Shown piece by piece: positions 39,055 through 48,424 of a DNA stretch of 64,000 nucleotides. The stretch's first letter is position 1. Each line of letters opens with the position of its first letter. The DNA comes from an uncultured Saprospiraceae bacterium (GTDB taxonomy: Bacteria > Bacteroidota > Bacteroidia > Chitinophagales > Saprospiraceae). The position numbers and the translations under genes were made by a program. The notes below the pieces were generated by a model. The model searched no databases. It was not told the DNA's origin and worked only from the letters and a program-made list of their open reading frames with translations. Location of the stretch: assembly GCA_937926205.1 (NCBI GenBank), contig CALEYL010000053.1, forward strand, positions 1-64,000. The letters run 5' to 3'.

Positions 39055-40323
39055 TCAAATAATTTTTTTTAGTAATTCCAACTGTTTTGAAGCAATACCG
39101 TATGAATCAGCCAGCCGACAAAATTCTTTTGCTTGCAAACGAAAATACCCTCCTGACTTACTTTTCACATCACTTGAAAATTGATTAAATAAATCATCAT
39201 ATGATTCCTGTTGATTGAATGTAAATTTCATAGCATTCGATAGTCCAGAGTCAATAGCACCAATAACTGGCTCATACTGATCAAATAATTGCTCCATAAC
39301 CGCTTCAGCTGCTTTCATTTGCTTCTTTTGTATTTTTTGCGTGTTCGTTCCAAAAGTAGCCAGCAATATTTCCAAATATTCATATATTTTCCCAATTCGA
39401 ATGTAGTAAGCAATGGGCATTAATACATAATCCAGTTTCTTTTCATCAACAGGAGGTTTTGCTGCATACTGTGCCATTTTTTCACACCTTTCCAACAAGA
39501 CAATCAAATTTGCCATAATGATGACTTCCAAAACAAAAGTAATAATATCGAATTTGTTGCTACTTTGATAAATAGTGCGAAGAGCTGAGTTATACAGAAT
39601 ATTAATTGCTGTCAAGTCCGCAATAACTTCACTTCGAATATGATCTTTTTCGATGAAGTATTTTTTTTTGTTTGAATTTAACCGATTCCTGGCTTCTTTT
39701 TTGATATGCTCCGGATAATAGTTAAAAACTAAGAGCGCATCTTCTAATGCCTCGTTCATTGCTTCATCAGTCAAAAAAGGATAATTCCTTATTTCATCTG
39801 TAAGTGGCACCGCATGGCCAATCTCATGAGCTAATCCATAAAACCAAGCTACGAAATAACTTTCGTCTATCGGTTCTAACTTGCTGTCCAACAAAATATC
39901 ATGGTGTGGATTAAATATACCTTGCCCATTGATTGATTTTAAAAATGCTTTTACCGCAAAATCACCATTTTTCTTGGCAAGAGATAATTCAGCTATGGCT
40001 ATTAAGCATTGTCTTTCTGCCAATTCGATGATTATTTCTTTAGGATCTCCGTTGATAAAAAGCTTTCGCAAATAAAAAGACAATTCCAGGTGACGGCTAT
40101 GCCAGAGCACAACCCGGTTGGCATAGCCCTGTATAGCAGATAACGTAAACGTAGAAGGTACGCCGTTTTCAACCCAGTAAATATCACACTTAACGCCTGT
40201 TTGCTTTTCTGCTTCTTGTAATATAAGTGGGTAAGGGTCACCTTTTATATAATGGTAAGCGCTCCAGGTGGCATTGGAACCTACCTGGCTCTTAATCAAC
40301 TCGTGTAGAAACTCCTTACGCAT
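39055..40323 (-). CDS. Putative zinc metallopeptidase with HEIGH motif
   Basis: A 422-aa protein without a signal peptide. AHEIGHA (His166, Glu167, His170) is a classical HExxH zinc site and SEVIADLTA (Glu232, Asp236) about 60 residues on could supply the third ligand as in gluzincins. The rest is helical with no other known domain. It is AT-rich compared with its flanks. Without the IS1 element, its ATG would lie two bases after the stop of the small gene now at 41160, so the two formed an operon. The IS now separates it from its original promoter. A role in a peptidase-based defence or signalling pair is a hypothesis only. Confidence 0.7.
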   Translation of the reverse strand: MRKEFLHELIKSQVGSNATWSAYHYIKGDPYPLILQEAEKQTGVKCDIYWVENGVPSTFTLSAIQGYANRVVLWHSRHLELSFYLRKLFINGDPKEIIIELAERQCLIAIAELSLAKKNGDFAVKAFLKSINGQGIFNPHHDILLDSKLEPIDESYFVAWFYGLAHEIGHAVPLTDEIRNYPFLTDEAMNEALEDALLVFNYYPEHIKKEARNRLNSNKKKYFIEKDHIRSEVIADLTAINILYNSALRTIYQSSNKFDIITFVLEVIIMANLIVLLERCEKMAQYAAKPPVDEKKLDYVLMPIAYYIRIGKIYEYLEILLATFGTNTQKIQKKQMKAAEAVMEQLFDQYEPVIGAIDSGLSNAMKFTFNQQESYDDLFNQFSSDVKSKSGGYFRLQAKEFCRLADSYGIASKQLELLKKII

Positions 40324-40326
40324 AAT

Positions 40327-40359
40327 TAATTTTTTGGCGATGTATCAAATGTAAGGCTG
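40327..40359. repeat. Left target-site duplication and terminal inverted repeat of the IS1 element
   Basis: TAATTTTTT (40327-40335) is the duplicated target; GGCGATGTATCAAATGTAAG and the following GCTG (40336-40359) is the inverted repeat. Confidence 0.92.
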
Positions 40360-41160
40360 CTGTTCTAAATTAAATTGCCAGAAATAATATCGAATAGCCG
40401 CCAAATGATTTTTCCAGTTCTTTGAAAAAGAAAGGCTTTTACGTACTAATCTGCTAACCCTGGCACGGACGCCTGCCCAAAACCCTTCAATATGGTATGT
40501 CTGATCCTTGCCCACATAATGGCGCTCAAATGGAATGATAGAGCAGTGCGCTTCCCATTCATCCGTTTCGAAGTAGCACCATTGGCGCATCTGGCGAGGG
40601 ATTTTCTTCCACAGGGCCTTTGCACTGTCGATACCACGGCCACCAATATGGAAAGCGACTACCTGCTTTTTGGTGGGTTCAAAAGCAACCCAAATCCAGG
40701 CTTTGTTGCGCTTCTTTGCGACGAACGACCAAGCTTCATCTAGTTGCAAGCCCATAATTTTCAGCTTCTTGCTTGATCGAAGCTTTGATAATTCTGTGCT
40801 AACTCCCAGATCATCAGGCGCTGTAGCCCAGGTCTCAGCGGCGAAGGAACACATCCACGTCAAGCTCACTCCAATAAGCCGGCTGATGCCCCGTAGACTA
40901 AGCCGCTCACAAAGCGCTCGCCGGGCAATTTCACGCAACGTTTCGTCCACCGTGTGCTGGTTGTCAATTACAAACTGCCGTGTGCAGTCTTTGCATTTAT
41001 AGTTCTGCTTTCCATAGTAGGTAAAGCCATTTTTTTTATCTTGTGGCTGTGGCAGTCCGGACAATTGGGCATTTTTCTTCTTGTTTGGTCACTTTAAGAT
41101 AATGACCTCGCCGGAATGCCACTTCTTATTTCTTCTCAGCCTTACATTTGATACACCGCC
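40336..41160 (-). mobile_element. IS1-family insertion sequence (825 bp)
   Basis: The element is bounded by ~24-bp inverted repeats (40336-40359 and 41137-41160) with a shared core GTATCAAATGTAAGGCTG, and flanked by perfect 9-bp direct repeats TAATTTTTT at 40327-40335 and 41161-41169. Size, terminal repeats, 9-bp duplication and a single DDE transposase with an N-terminal zinc-finger match the IS1 family. The intact target duplication shows simple transposition, and so a fairly recent insertion. Confidence 0.93.
40345..41072 (-). CDS. IS1-family transposase, split by a frameshift at an A8 run
   Basis: The main frame (to 41064) shows IS1-type features: the second zinc-finger half YKCKDCTRQF, catalytic aspartates in LQLDEAW and FETDEW, and the C-terminal HIEGFWAGVRARVSR with SLSFSKN. 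The expected first half, MPNCPDCHSHKIKK, is encoded from ATG at 41072 in another frame. The two join by a -1 shift on the A8 run complementary to 41030-41037, restoring the family pattern CPxC...KNG...GKQNYKCKDC. This could be a programmed -1 shift (IS1 itself uses one, at another place) or a one-base loss that killed the gene. Confidence 0.85.
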
Positions 41161-41169
41161 TAATTTTTT
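41137..41169. repeat. Right terminal inverted repeat and target-site duplication of the IS1 element
   Basis: CAGCCTTACATTTGATACAC and CGCC (41137-41160) is the inverse of the left end with one mismatch; TAATTTTTT (41161-41169) repeats the target. The insertion replaced the TAA stop of the gene at 41160 by TAG without changing its protein. Confidence 0.92.
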
Positions 41170-41492
41170 ATGGATGCTTCTTTTATTTTGTTTTGAATGA
41201 ACATTCTAAATACCTCTAAATCTTTCTCTGCGGGGTTCACTATTTCAATATCCCCAAATTTAATGCGCGTGGGTGAGGTCTGTGGCTTATTTTTTGCTAT
41301 AAAATCCAATATATGAGGGACTTGTGACAGTACCAAGGAAATAACTGCAATCCAGGTGCCCGTATCCCCATCCAGATTCTTTCGTTCTGAAATCAAGTGC
41401 TCGGTTTCCGGCGTTTCGGACAAAAAATCCCTTAGGATATCCATGAATTCCTCAGAACCAGAGATGGTTAGCAAGTTGTTTGAACTTTCCAT
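41160..41492 (-). CDS. Small protein resembling effector-associated EACC1-like components
   Basis: A 110-aa protein with a short amphipathic/hydrophobic segment (TWIAVISLVLSQVPHILDFI, ~46-65) followed by RIKFGDIEIVNP and a helical end. The layout resembles the small constant components (EACC1-like) that accompany predicted peptidase effectors in bacterial conflict systems; I state this from general resemblance and it is not proven. Its stop codon is completed by the IS1 end. Before insertion it ended two bases ahead of the HEIGH peptidase gene, so the two proteins probably act together. Confidence 0.6.
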   Translation of the reverse strand: MESSNNLLTISGSEEFMDILRDFLSETPETEHLISERKNLDGDTGTWIAVISLVLSQVPHILDFIAKNKPQTSPTRIKFGDIEIVNPAEKDLEVFRMFIQNKIKEASIKN

Positions 41493-41755
41493 GTTGATTT
41501 GTAGTTATAAATTAGTACAATTTTTTTTTGAAATTCAATTTCATTGTCCGTTTCATTTTTTTTCAAACCCAACCGATAAAGTTTACCTTAGCATTTGAGT
41601 AGCTATACTTCGTTTCCATAGGCTTTGTGTAAATCAAGCTGTTGGCTTTTAAAAAGCAAACAGCTCTAAAACCACAAATGCACAAAATCTATTGCCGTTG
41701 AGTATAACTCTGTCTTGTATCAATCCTTACAATACTGAAACCGGCCAATATCTTG

Positions 41756-42676
41756 TTAGTTTTTGCTTTTTTTAATACCTCCGCCTAAAGGGATAAACCC
41801 TTGAATTGTCGGTTTTGAAAATTTTTCAACCCGATCTAATATTATTTGCCAAGATTGAATATCCTCCCATTCATGAAAAGTAATTAAACTTACTTTCTTA
41901 AAAAAATCTTGCTGAGTAATTTCTTTTTTTTCAATTTCTCCTTTTTTCCCATCCTTCCCTTTTGCGCCACTTAGGCCATTTGCTTCTATTCTACTCTCAG
42001 GTATTAAAACCATTTCTTGTGGTTGTTTACCTATTTTTTTTGTTGCTTTTCCATAATAAGATATGCCGCCAGTTCCTCCATCTCCACCAAGACCGCCTTT
42101 TCCACCGGGAGCAATTAAATTAATACTCATACCATTATTTATGGTTTGAAGTATGATGTTTCCCCCATTACCTCCATTTCCTCCCTGTTTTCCATTCTCC
42201 CCTTTTGTCCCATTTTTCTTTGGATCATTTGTTAAAGCAAATAATTCATTTCCATTTTCGCCATTTTCGCCATTCTCTCCTTTACCCCCATCAGCTCCGG
42301 GTAGATGAAAATTACACTTACCAAAGCTATTACACCATAAAGTAATATTTTTTCCATGCGCACCCTCGATTACATTAGAAGAAGTATCAGGATAAACAAA
42401 GAAATTATTTGAACCCGTTTCAATATAATTGCACAACAAAGTCACATCAAGGTTTAAGAAGTAAATATTTTCAATCACTTGAATAGTATCTGCAACAATT
42501 GTGACGTGATTTGCAGAGTCTTGTTTAGCCTGAATATTAATTGAATTCACCAATCCAGAGTTAAGTAATAACGTCCTATTTGTTTGAATAGAACCGGGAT
42601 TAGTTTGGCACATTAGTACAATATTCAATAAACAGAACTCAAAACTCAAAATCGCTTTATTCATTTCCTTTCTCAT
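41756..42676 (-). CDS. Secreted collagen-like glycine-rich protein
   Basis: A 306-aa protein; ATG at 42676 overlaps the TAA of the preceding gene (TAATG), and an internal Met5 would give a compact signal peptide (MNKAILSFEFCLLNIVLMCQ). Residues ~125-255 are rich in Gly-X-Y triplets (GADGGKGENGENGENG, GGNGGNGGN, GGKGGLGGDGGTGG, LSGAKGKDGKKG). The C-terminus is charged. It is AT-rich. The overlap with the coiled-coil gene implies coupled expression and perhaps a joint extracellular structure. Function unknown. Confidence 0.7.
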   Translation of the reverse strand: MRKEMNKAILSFEFCLLNIVLMCQTNPGSIQTNRTLLLNSGLVNSINIQAKQDSANHVTIVADTIQVIENIYFLNLDVTLLCNYIETGSNNFFVYPDTSSNVIEGAHGKNITLWCNSFGKCNFHLPGADGGKGENGENGENGNELFALTNDPKKNGTKGENGKQGGNGGNGGNIILQTINNGMSINLIAPGGKGGLGGDGGTGGISYYGKATKKIGKQPQEMVLIPESRIEANGLSGAKGKDGKKGEIEKKEITQQDFFKKVSLITFHEWEDIQSWQIILDRVEKFSKPTIQGFIPLGGGIKKSKN

Positions 42677-45501
42677 TAGTCTTGGTTTTTTAATTGTTGA
42701 ATAAGTTCTTTAAGATCTGACCTGGAAAAAGCGGTATTCGGTTGATCAAGTAGTGGAGACGTTATTGCTTTGAACTCAGCAATAAGAGAATTGACCTTGT
42801 CTTTGGCTTCATAGAGCGCCACCAATGGTTGCGAAAAAACAAATTGCATGCTACTTTCATAAACCCAAGGGCTTATTTTCCCTTTTACACTCTGAAGCAT
42901 TCCAGATGCCAATTTATTGACTTCACTTGTACTTCCTACAATACTTAATTCAAAATCGGGAGCATAACTCCCATTATTTTGTACTTTAATATTATAGTTA
43001 CTTGAAAAAAATCTAGTAGTTTTTCTTGAACTTCCATTAACAACTTGAATTAGTTTATTCATTCCTATGTATTTATCAATTATATATGTCGTATAATTTT
43101 TCTTCAAGTATGGATTAAATTCAAATAATTCGCTTATTGACAGCTTATTGTCCAATGGACTGATCCAATTCTCAGGTATTGAATTATTTTCAAAAACCCT
43201 GTCCAGAATCTCAAAAGTACCATTTCCTGACATTAGAGATTGCTGAAAAATAGTATGTTCAAGAAGCTGCAAAGCATCTTTGAGTGCTCTGACCATTAGC
43301 TGCGATCTTTCTTTTACAAATCCTGGATTTTGCTCAATTTCATCAGGGGTTAAAAGCCGAGTATTTTCGTACAATTCCAGAAATGGGAGCATTGTTATTA
43401 AATAATCGACATATTCAATGACAAGCTTAAAGTTTCGATAATACTTGTCTTCTTGAGTGATATTAAAGTCAGATGAGTTAAGATTAATATTTGCTAAGAC
43501 AGAATCTTTAAATGATCTTGCTATTCGAACATTGGTAGGTAAAAATAATAAAGAGCGTGTAGCATTAACGTCTCTGTTATCGAATAATTCGTTGAAAATA
43601 AATTCATATACCTTTTGTGGATGTGCCTTATGACTTTCGCCTTCTGTAAGACAACTTGAAAACCTAAAAGATGATTTGTCAACGAGGCTTTGACTCATGT
43701 ATTCAAAAAGTGCCTGTATACAATTTTGGCACACACCTCCTCTGAAGAAATTATTTAAATCATCGTAATTATTAATTTCTCCTAGGCTAATCCTTTTTTT
43801 AAATTCTTCAACAGTAGCCTTGCAAAGATCTTGACCAGTTTCTTGACTTAGTTGCAATACCAGGTCTTTTATGCATTCATTTTGATTTATCAAATAATCT
43901 ATTTTTGAATCTATTCTCGTCAAAGTCTCCAAGTTTTCATAATGCATATTCTTTATACCTATGCTTAGTTCATCAATTTTAGCATCAACTAATTGAAGCT
44001 GGTTACCTAGGTTCTCTTCGATGGAAAATAGTTGATCATGGACAGCTTTAAATTGCACATTCATATTTTGCTCTAAATTATTAACTTGCTCGCTTATTTT
44101 ATTGAGCATCTTCAATTCAGGACTAGGTTCAGGTTTTTTAAATATCCCAAGTGCAGCCATCGCAGCTCCCGACCAATTACCAGTTGTGATATTTCCAACA
44201 ATATCGGTTAAGGCAAATCCGATTTTTATCGCTTCTTTAATTTCTTCAGGACATTCTATTTCCTGACATATTACGCTATATGCTTCTTTTGCAACTTCTC
44301 CATATTTTTGAATGTCATTACAAACTGAAATTATCTCCTCCTTCCTTTTTTGAATTTTAAGCATTTCAATTTGCTCATTACGTTCTTCAATCGTAAACAA
44401 TGTGCTAATAGGGTCATTGGGATCCATTAAAATTTTTATTTTTTGATCTGTTGGCGAACTAGCATATTTTTCTTTTAGTTCATTTTTTACAAGAAAAGAT
44501 ACATCTTTCGATACATTTTCTAATCTCAGGTCGATATCACCAAGTTTATTTTCTATATTATCTAATTTACCATGTACATCGCCTAAGCTTACTTCAATAT
44601 TCTCTAATATAAAATTATTTTTTATGGTAAGGTCTAGATTTTTTTGAGTAATATCTTTTATCTCGTGTACGTTTTCCTGAATATCCTTTACGTCTCCTTT
44701 TATTTCAACAACATCTTTGTGCATTTTTTTAACTGATGCAAGAGTTGCCTTTTGAAGATGAATAGTTGTTGCAATAGCCCCTGCCATTTCTTCTTGTTTT
44801 TGTATGACACCATCTACCTTTTGGTTTAAATAAGCAGTACCCATAGCAACATTGTCTACCATTATCCCAAGTCCACCTAATTGAGCCCTGATTTGACCTG
44901 ATTTTTCAAGATTTGCCCATCCAAGTGCTTCATCTACTGCCTGGTTTTTATCATAGCCGAGTGCTAAGAATTTCTTTGTAATCCCCTCGTCTTCAAAAAC
45001 TTTCCTTATTTCCATTCGTGCACATTTAATATCGTCATTGCATTGATTTATAGCTCCTATTACTACACTTTTCGTTGCTAAGTCTAAATCCGATCTTTGC
45101 TCATATTTTGCAATTCTTTTAATATCTCCATATCGGTGTTCCCTATTCCAATCAGCCAACTTCTTTATGCCTAATAATTCGATTGATACGGCTTTCCCTT
45201 TTAGTCCACCCATAGACGATAGAACATTAGCACCAAAACCAGTTACTGCACTTACACCGCCGAGCCAAGCATCACCAGGTCTATCGGTTTTATGTTCATA
45301 AATTTCCCTTGAAGCATCAATTGCATTAGACAATCCATAAATCAAATCAGCTTTAGGCCGACTAATTGTAGGATTATCTTGAGGTTTAGTCAATAGAACT
45401 TGCGTTCCAATTGATTGATAATTTACTCCATTAACCTGAGATACACCTATTTGAGTGTATATGCCCAATAGTGTAAGAGTGAAAACAAGTTCCTTTTTCA
45501 T
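42676..45501 (-). CDS. Large secreted coiled-coil protein, function unknown
   Basis: The start at 45501 gives a signal peptide MKKELVFTLTLLGIYTQIGV; a frame open 14 codons further upstream lacks one. The 941-aa product has an N-terminal globular part (~20-200), a long heptad-rich coiled coil (VKKMHKDVVEIKGDVKDIQE onwards, ~240-360), a short central helix pair around 'VGNITTGNWSGAAMAALGIF', a second coiled coil (LNKISEQVNNLEQ ... DAKIDELSIGIKN), and a C-terminal part with CQNCIQALFEY. It is AT-rich and overlaps the collagen-like gene by one base. Toxin-like or surface-fibre roles are conceivable, but I do not recognise the family. Confidence 0.7.
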   Translation of the reverse strand: MKKELVFTLTLLGIYTQIGVSQVNGVNYQSIGTQVLLTKPQDNPTISRPKADLIYGLSNAIDASREIYEHKTDRPGDAWLGGVSAVTGFGANVLSSMGGLKGKAVSIELLGIKKLADWNREHRYGDIKRIAKYEQRSDLDLATKSVVIGAINQCNDDIKCARMEIRKVFEDEGITKKFLALGYDKNQAVDEALGWANLEKSGQIRAQLGGLGIMVDNVAMGTAYLNQKVDGVIQKQEEMAGAIATTIHLQKATLASVKKMHKDVVEIKGDVKDIQENVHEIKDITQKNLDLTIKNNFILENIEVSLGDVHGKLDNIENKLGDIDLRLENVSKDVSFLVKNELKEKYASSPTDQKIKILMDPNDPISTLFTIEERNEQIEMLKIQKRKEEIISVCNDIQKYGEVAKEAYSVICQEIECPEEIKEAIKIGFALTDIVGNITTGNWSGAAMAALGIFKKPEPSPELKMLNKISEQVNNLEQNMNVQFKAVHDQLFSIEENLGNQLQLVDAKIDELSIGIKNMHYENLETLTRIDSKIDYLINQNECIKDLVLQLSQETGQDLCKATVEEFKKRISLGEINNYDDLNNFFRGGVCQNCIQALFEYMSQSLVDKSSFRFSSCLTEGESHKAHPQKVYEFIFNELFDNRDVNATRSLLFLPTNVRIARSFKDSVLANINLNSSDFNITQEDKYYRNFKLVIEYVDYLITMLPFLELYENTRLLTPDEIEQNPGFVKERSQLMVRALKDALQLLEHTIFQQSLMSGNGTFEILDRVFENNSIPENWISPLDNKLSISELFEFNPYLKKNYTTYIIDKYIGMNKLIQVVNGSSRKTTRFFSSNYNIKVQNNGSYAPDFELSIVGSTSEVNKLASGMLQSVKGKISPWVYESSMQFVFSQPLVALYEAKDKVNSLIAEFKAITSPLLDQPNTAFSRSDLKELIQQLKNQD

Positions 45502-45546
45502 TGGATTGTATTTATTTAAAACATGAAAATTTGAGTTAATCATCCC

Positions 45547-47724
45547 CTACCCCCGCACCACCTTCCCAACCTTCACCACGCCTCCTTTCACCACCGTCAC
45601 CGAATACACCCCAGCCGGCAAATGGCTGATGTCCAAATCAATGGTCGAAGATTCCGTTGCCGGAATCGAGGCTGCATAAACCGTTTGCCCCTGCAGGTTG
45701 GTGATGCGAAGTTGTATCTCTTCCTGTTGATTTCCCGCCAGGTTGAGGGTTACCCGCCCGGTTGTAGGGTTGGGGAAGATCATAAGGTCTGTTGCAGCAG
45801 GCAACTCGTTTTCCTCCGTGCCGACAATCATAGGGTCGTACACAAAAACGCCGGGAGGGTCGCCGATAGAGGGGTGCGCAGCGGTAAACCAGAAACGGTT
45901 GTCCTGGTCTACGAAGGTGTGCCACGGCTCCAAATCGAATGCGGATTCGAAACCCGGGGGCACGAGTACCATCCACTCGCCGTTGCGGCTCACCGCGCAA
46001 TTGGGGCCTACCGGATCAGGGATGTATCCGATGTACATACCGCCGGCCTGATCGAATACCACCGAATAAACATCATCGGTTGGAATTTCGGAATTACTTG
46101 TGGAGAGGTTCGTCCAGCTGGCGCCGTCGTACCGAAAAAGCCCATATTGGGTGGAAAGCCACAAGCTGCCGTCGGGCGCTCCACCAATTTTGCGGAAAGA
46201 TGAAATCGCGGAGCTGGAGCTAACGGGCGTGCCTACATTTTCCCAATTTGTACCGTCGTATTTAACCAGGATGCCGGCGCCATAAAACCATGTTGTGTTG
46301 CCGGTAAACGCAATGGAGGTGAGCGCAAAGCCGGCTGGCATCGGGATGTCTTCTGGCGCGCTGAAGAAAGTCCAGTCGCCGTTCTGATACCGGGCCAACA
46401 GCGCTGAAAAAGGCGCTTTGACAAAAGAAAACCAGACACTTCCGTCGGGGCCGGAATCGACAAACCAGGTATCCCCGATATTGTAGGTCGTCGCTACGGT
46501 ATCCAGTAAGGTCCATTCCGCGCCATCGAAACGAAGGATTTCGCCATTCAGCATGGCAAACCAGACGTTGCCGGATGCATCGCCGTGCGCCGACCACACC
46601 TCGTTGCTGGCGCCACTCACGCCCAGTTCAAAAGGGTCATAGGCTTCCCAGTTGTCGTTTGGGTCTTTTTTGGCAATGCTTTTGTCCCCCGCCCCGCCGA
46701 ACCACATATTGCCTTCGGTATCCTGAGTGATGACGTATGCGGCAGGCAAAGTTGAATTTCCAGTTGCAGGCTGCGTCCAGCTCTGGCCGTCGAACCGGGT
46801 GAGGCTGCACCAGGAAGTCCAGAGGCTCCCCTCGCCGTCCACGGCTAACTGGAGGTTGAATGTCGGCGGCAGTGTACATCCGATTGCGGCTTCCAGTTGA
46901 TGGGTCCAGGTACCGTTAGAGAACAAGGATATGCTCTTGGTAAACGAAAGCCACAGCCGATCTTCAGCATCCACCAGCACCCTGCCCGAAAAGCCTGCAC
47001 CACTCAGCCCAATGTCGGCAGCGACGTATTCCGTCCAGGCGCCCGCTTCAAATTTGGCGAAGCGATTCAGCCCCTCGGTCACCCAGATCACGCCTGCTGC
47101 GGTAACAGCCACCGATTTGATGTTATTGAAATTGGTCAGCCCGGTGTTGGCTGCATTGTAAATGGTCCAGTTTGCGCCGTCCTGGATGGCAAGACCTGCG
47201 CCTGTGGCAAAATAGGCTTTGCCGTCTTGTCCAAAGGTAATGTCCCGGATATCGTTGGAGGGCAGCCCGGAGTTGGCCATATTCAGGGCAGTCCACGCGC
47301 CGTTTTGAAAGACAACGGCACCTGCCGAGGTTATACCGGCATAAAGACTACCGTCTGGCGCAGCACGCAGAAACCTGACTGTATTTAAAACCCCAGCCTC
47401 GGCATTGTTCCAGGTTTGCCAGTTTGTTCCGTCGAAACGGGCGAATCCTTCGGGGTAGTAAATCCACCAGTTTCCTGATTCGTCAATGGCGATCTGCCGG
47501 ATGTCGGCTGCAGGAATGTCTGAATTAAAAGGAAGGAGGTGCTCTTTGTTCCCTAAGGTGTCAAACTGTATCAGTCCATTATTAGTGCCCACCAAAATGG
47601 TATTCCCGCTGGCTGCCACAGCGGTTGCATTTTCTCCGGGAAAATAATATTGCCATGCGCCGTCTTGCGCGGTCAGGTGAAGGGCTCCTGCAAAAAAGAA
47701 AAAAATGGATAGAAGTTTTTTCAT
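45547..47724 (-). CDS. T9SS-secreted beta-propeller protein
   Basis: The start at 47724 gives MKKLLSIFFFFAGALHLTAQ as signal peptide; a longer upstream frame is less likely. The ~725-aa product consists of two-component-regulator-type propeller blades (GTNNGLIQFDT, FARFDGTNWQTWNN, GLFRYDGASWTNL) and ends in a T9SS sorting domain (FPNPTTGRVTLNLAG ... LPAGVYSVTVVKGG ... VVRG). It is probably a surface or secreted binding protein. GC content is that of the core genome, unlike the AT-rich gene just downstream. Confidence 0.85.
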   Translation of the reverse strand: MKKLLSIFFFFAGALHLTAQDGAWQYYFPGENATAVAASGNTILVGTNNGLIQFDTLGNKEHLLPFNSDIPAADIRQIAIDESGNWWIYYPEGFARFDGTNWQTWNNAEAGVLNTVRFLRAAPDGSLYAGITSAGAVVFQNGAWTALNMANSGLPSNDIRDITFGQDGKAYFATGAGLAIQDGANWTIYNAANTGLTNFNNIKSVAVTAAGVIWVTEGLNRFAKFEAGAWTEYVAADIGLSGAGFSGRVLVDAEDRLWLSFTKSISLFSNGTWTHQLEAAIGCTLPPTFNLQLAVDGEGSLWTSWCSLTRFDGQSWTQPATGNSTLPAAYVITQDTEGNMWFGGAGDKSIAKKDPNDNWEAYDPFELGVSGASNEVWSAHGDASGNVWFAMLNGEILRFDGAEWTLLDTVATTYNIGDTWFVDSGPDGSVWFSFVKAPFSALLARYQNGDWTFFSAPEDIPMPAGFALTSIAFTGNTTWFYGAGILVKYDGTNWENVGTPVSSSSAISSFRKIGGAPDGSLWLSTQYGLFRYDGASWTNLSTSNSEIPTDDVYSVVFDQAGGMYIGYIPDPVGPNCAVSRNGEWMVLVPPGFESAFDLEPWHTFVDQDNRFWFTAAHPSIGDPPGVFVYDPMIVGTEENELPAATDLMIFPNPTTGRVTLNLAGNQQEEIQLRITNLQGQTVYAASIPATESSTIDLDISHLPAGVYSVTVVKGGVVKVGKVVRG

Positions 47725-47861
47725 AATCCGATGATGTTGTTGATAAAGAATCAAGTCAACTCCTTTGTTTGGGTAGCTCACACATGGTACAAGGAAACCG
47801 AAACAGGTAATTCACCGCCTGCAAATATTGCACGGCGGGAATTATCCGATAAATAACTTTT

Positions 47862-48030
47862 ATTAAGAGCTTATTTGGGAATTCATCAACGGGCTGCGAT
47901 CGGCAAATTTTATTTTATACTGCCTTGGATTTTTTCGCCGTAGCTGCTGGCTACGTCTGCAAAATCCGCCTTGTCTAAAACAAAATTTCTTCGCTCTCGC
48001 TCCGTCATGAAATCCCAAACAAGCTCTAAT
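47862..48030. repeat. 169-bp imperfect palindromic element (MITE-like)
   Basis: ATTAAGAGCTTATTTGGGAA at the left end pairs with TTCCC/ATCCCAAACAAGCTCTAAT at the right end, and complementarity continues inward (GCAAATTTTATTTTATAC with GTCTAAAACAAAATTTC, and GCCTTGGATTTTTTCGCC with its counterpart). The whole segment can fold as one long hairpin with a central apex around 47943. Such elements are typically non-autonomous mobile repeats. It lies in an otherwise gene-poor stretch between 47725 and 48559. Confidence 0.7.
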
Positions 48031-48148
48031 AATCGGTCTTTTGGGGTAACCATCCATCGTTTGGATGCGCTGAATATCCTTTCTACTCAATAGTACCGCC
48101 AAGGATGCTCATCTTAACAAGCCGGTAAATATTTTTTCTCAAAACGCC

Positions 48149-48424
48149 TCACACCGGTGTCAGCAATTGTCTCCTGCACAGCGTATAATCGGTGTTCCGC
48201 TCCATGCCGAACCGGAGCGGCCAATTCCAGGCTTGCCATTCATATTTTGTTCCGTTTTCCCGACCTTCATAGCGGGTATAGCAAAAGCGCCGCCAGACAG
48301 TCAGTTCGGTAAAAAGGTAGCACCAGCGCACCACTACCGATTCTTTTTTGAACGGGTAAGGGATGAACCCCAAAATCCGGCGCCAGTGCAGGCGCACCAC
48401 TTTGACATCTCTTTCTACTGGCAT
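48149..48424 (-). CDS. Hypothetical small Trp/Arg-rich protein
   Basis: A 91-codon frame with an ATG start, rich in Trp, Arg and Tyr (VVVRWCYLFTELTVWRRFCY, YEWQAWNWPLRFGM). No motif recognised. An equally long frame lies on the opposite strand, so coding status is uncertain. Confidence 0.4.
   Translation of the reverse strand: MPVERDVKVVRLHWRRILGFIPYPFKKESVVVRWCYLFTELTVWRRFCYTRYEGRENGTKYEWQAWNWPLRFGMERNTDYTLCRRQLLTPV

Noticed and set aside
41756..42676. Phage tail fibre
   Set aside because: Gly-X-Y repeats occur in tail fibres, but the signal peptide and absence of other phage genes make a secreted protein more likely.
47863..48102. 79-codon minus-strand frame
   Set aside because: It is mostly the 169-bp palindromic element and has no protein-like features.
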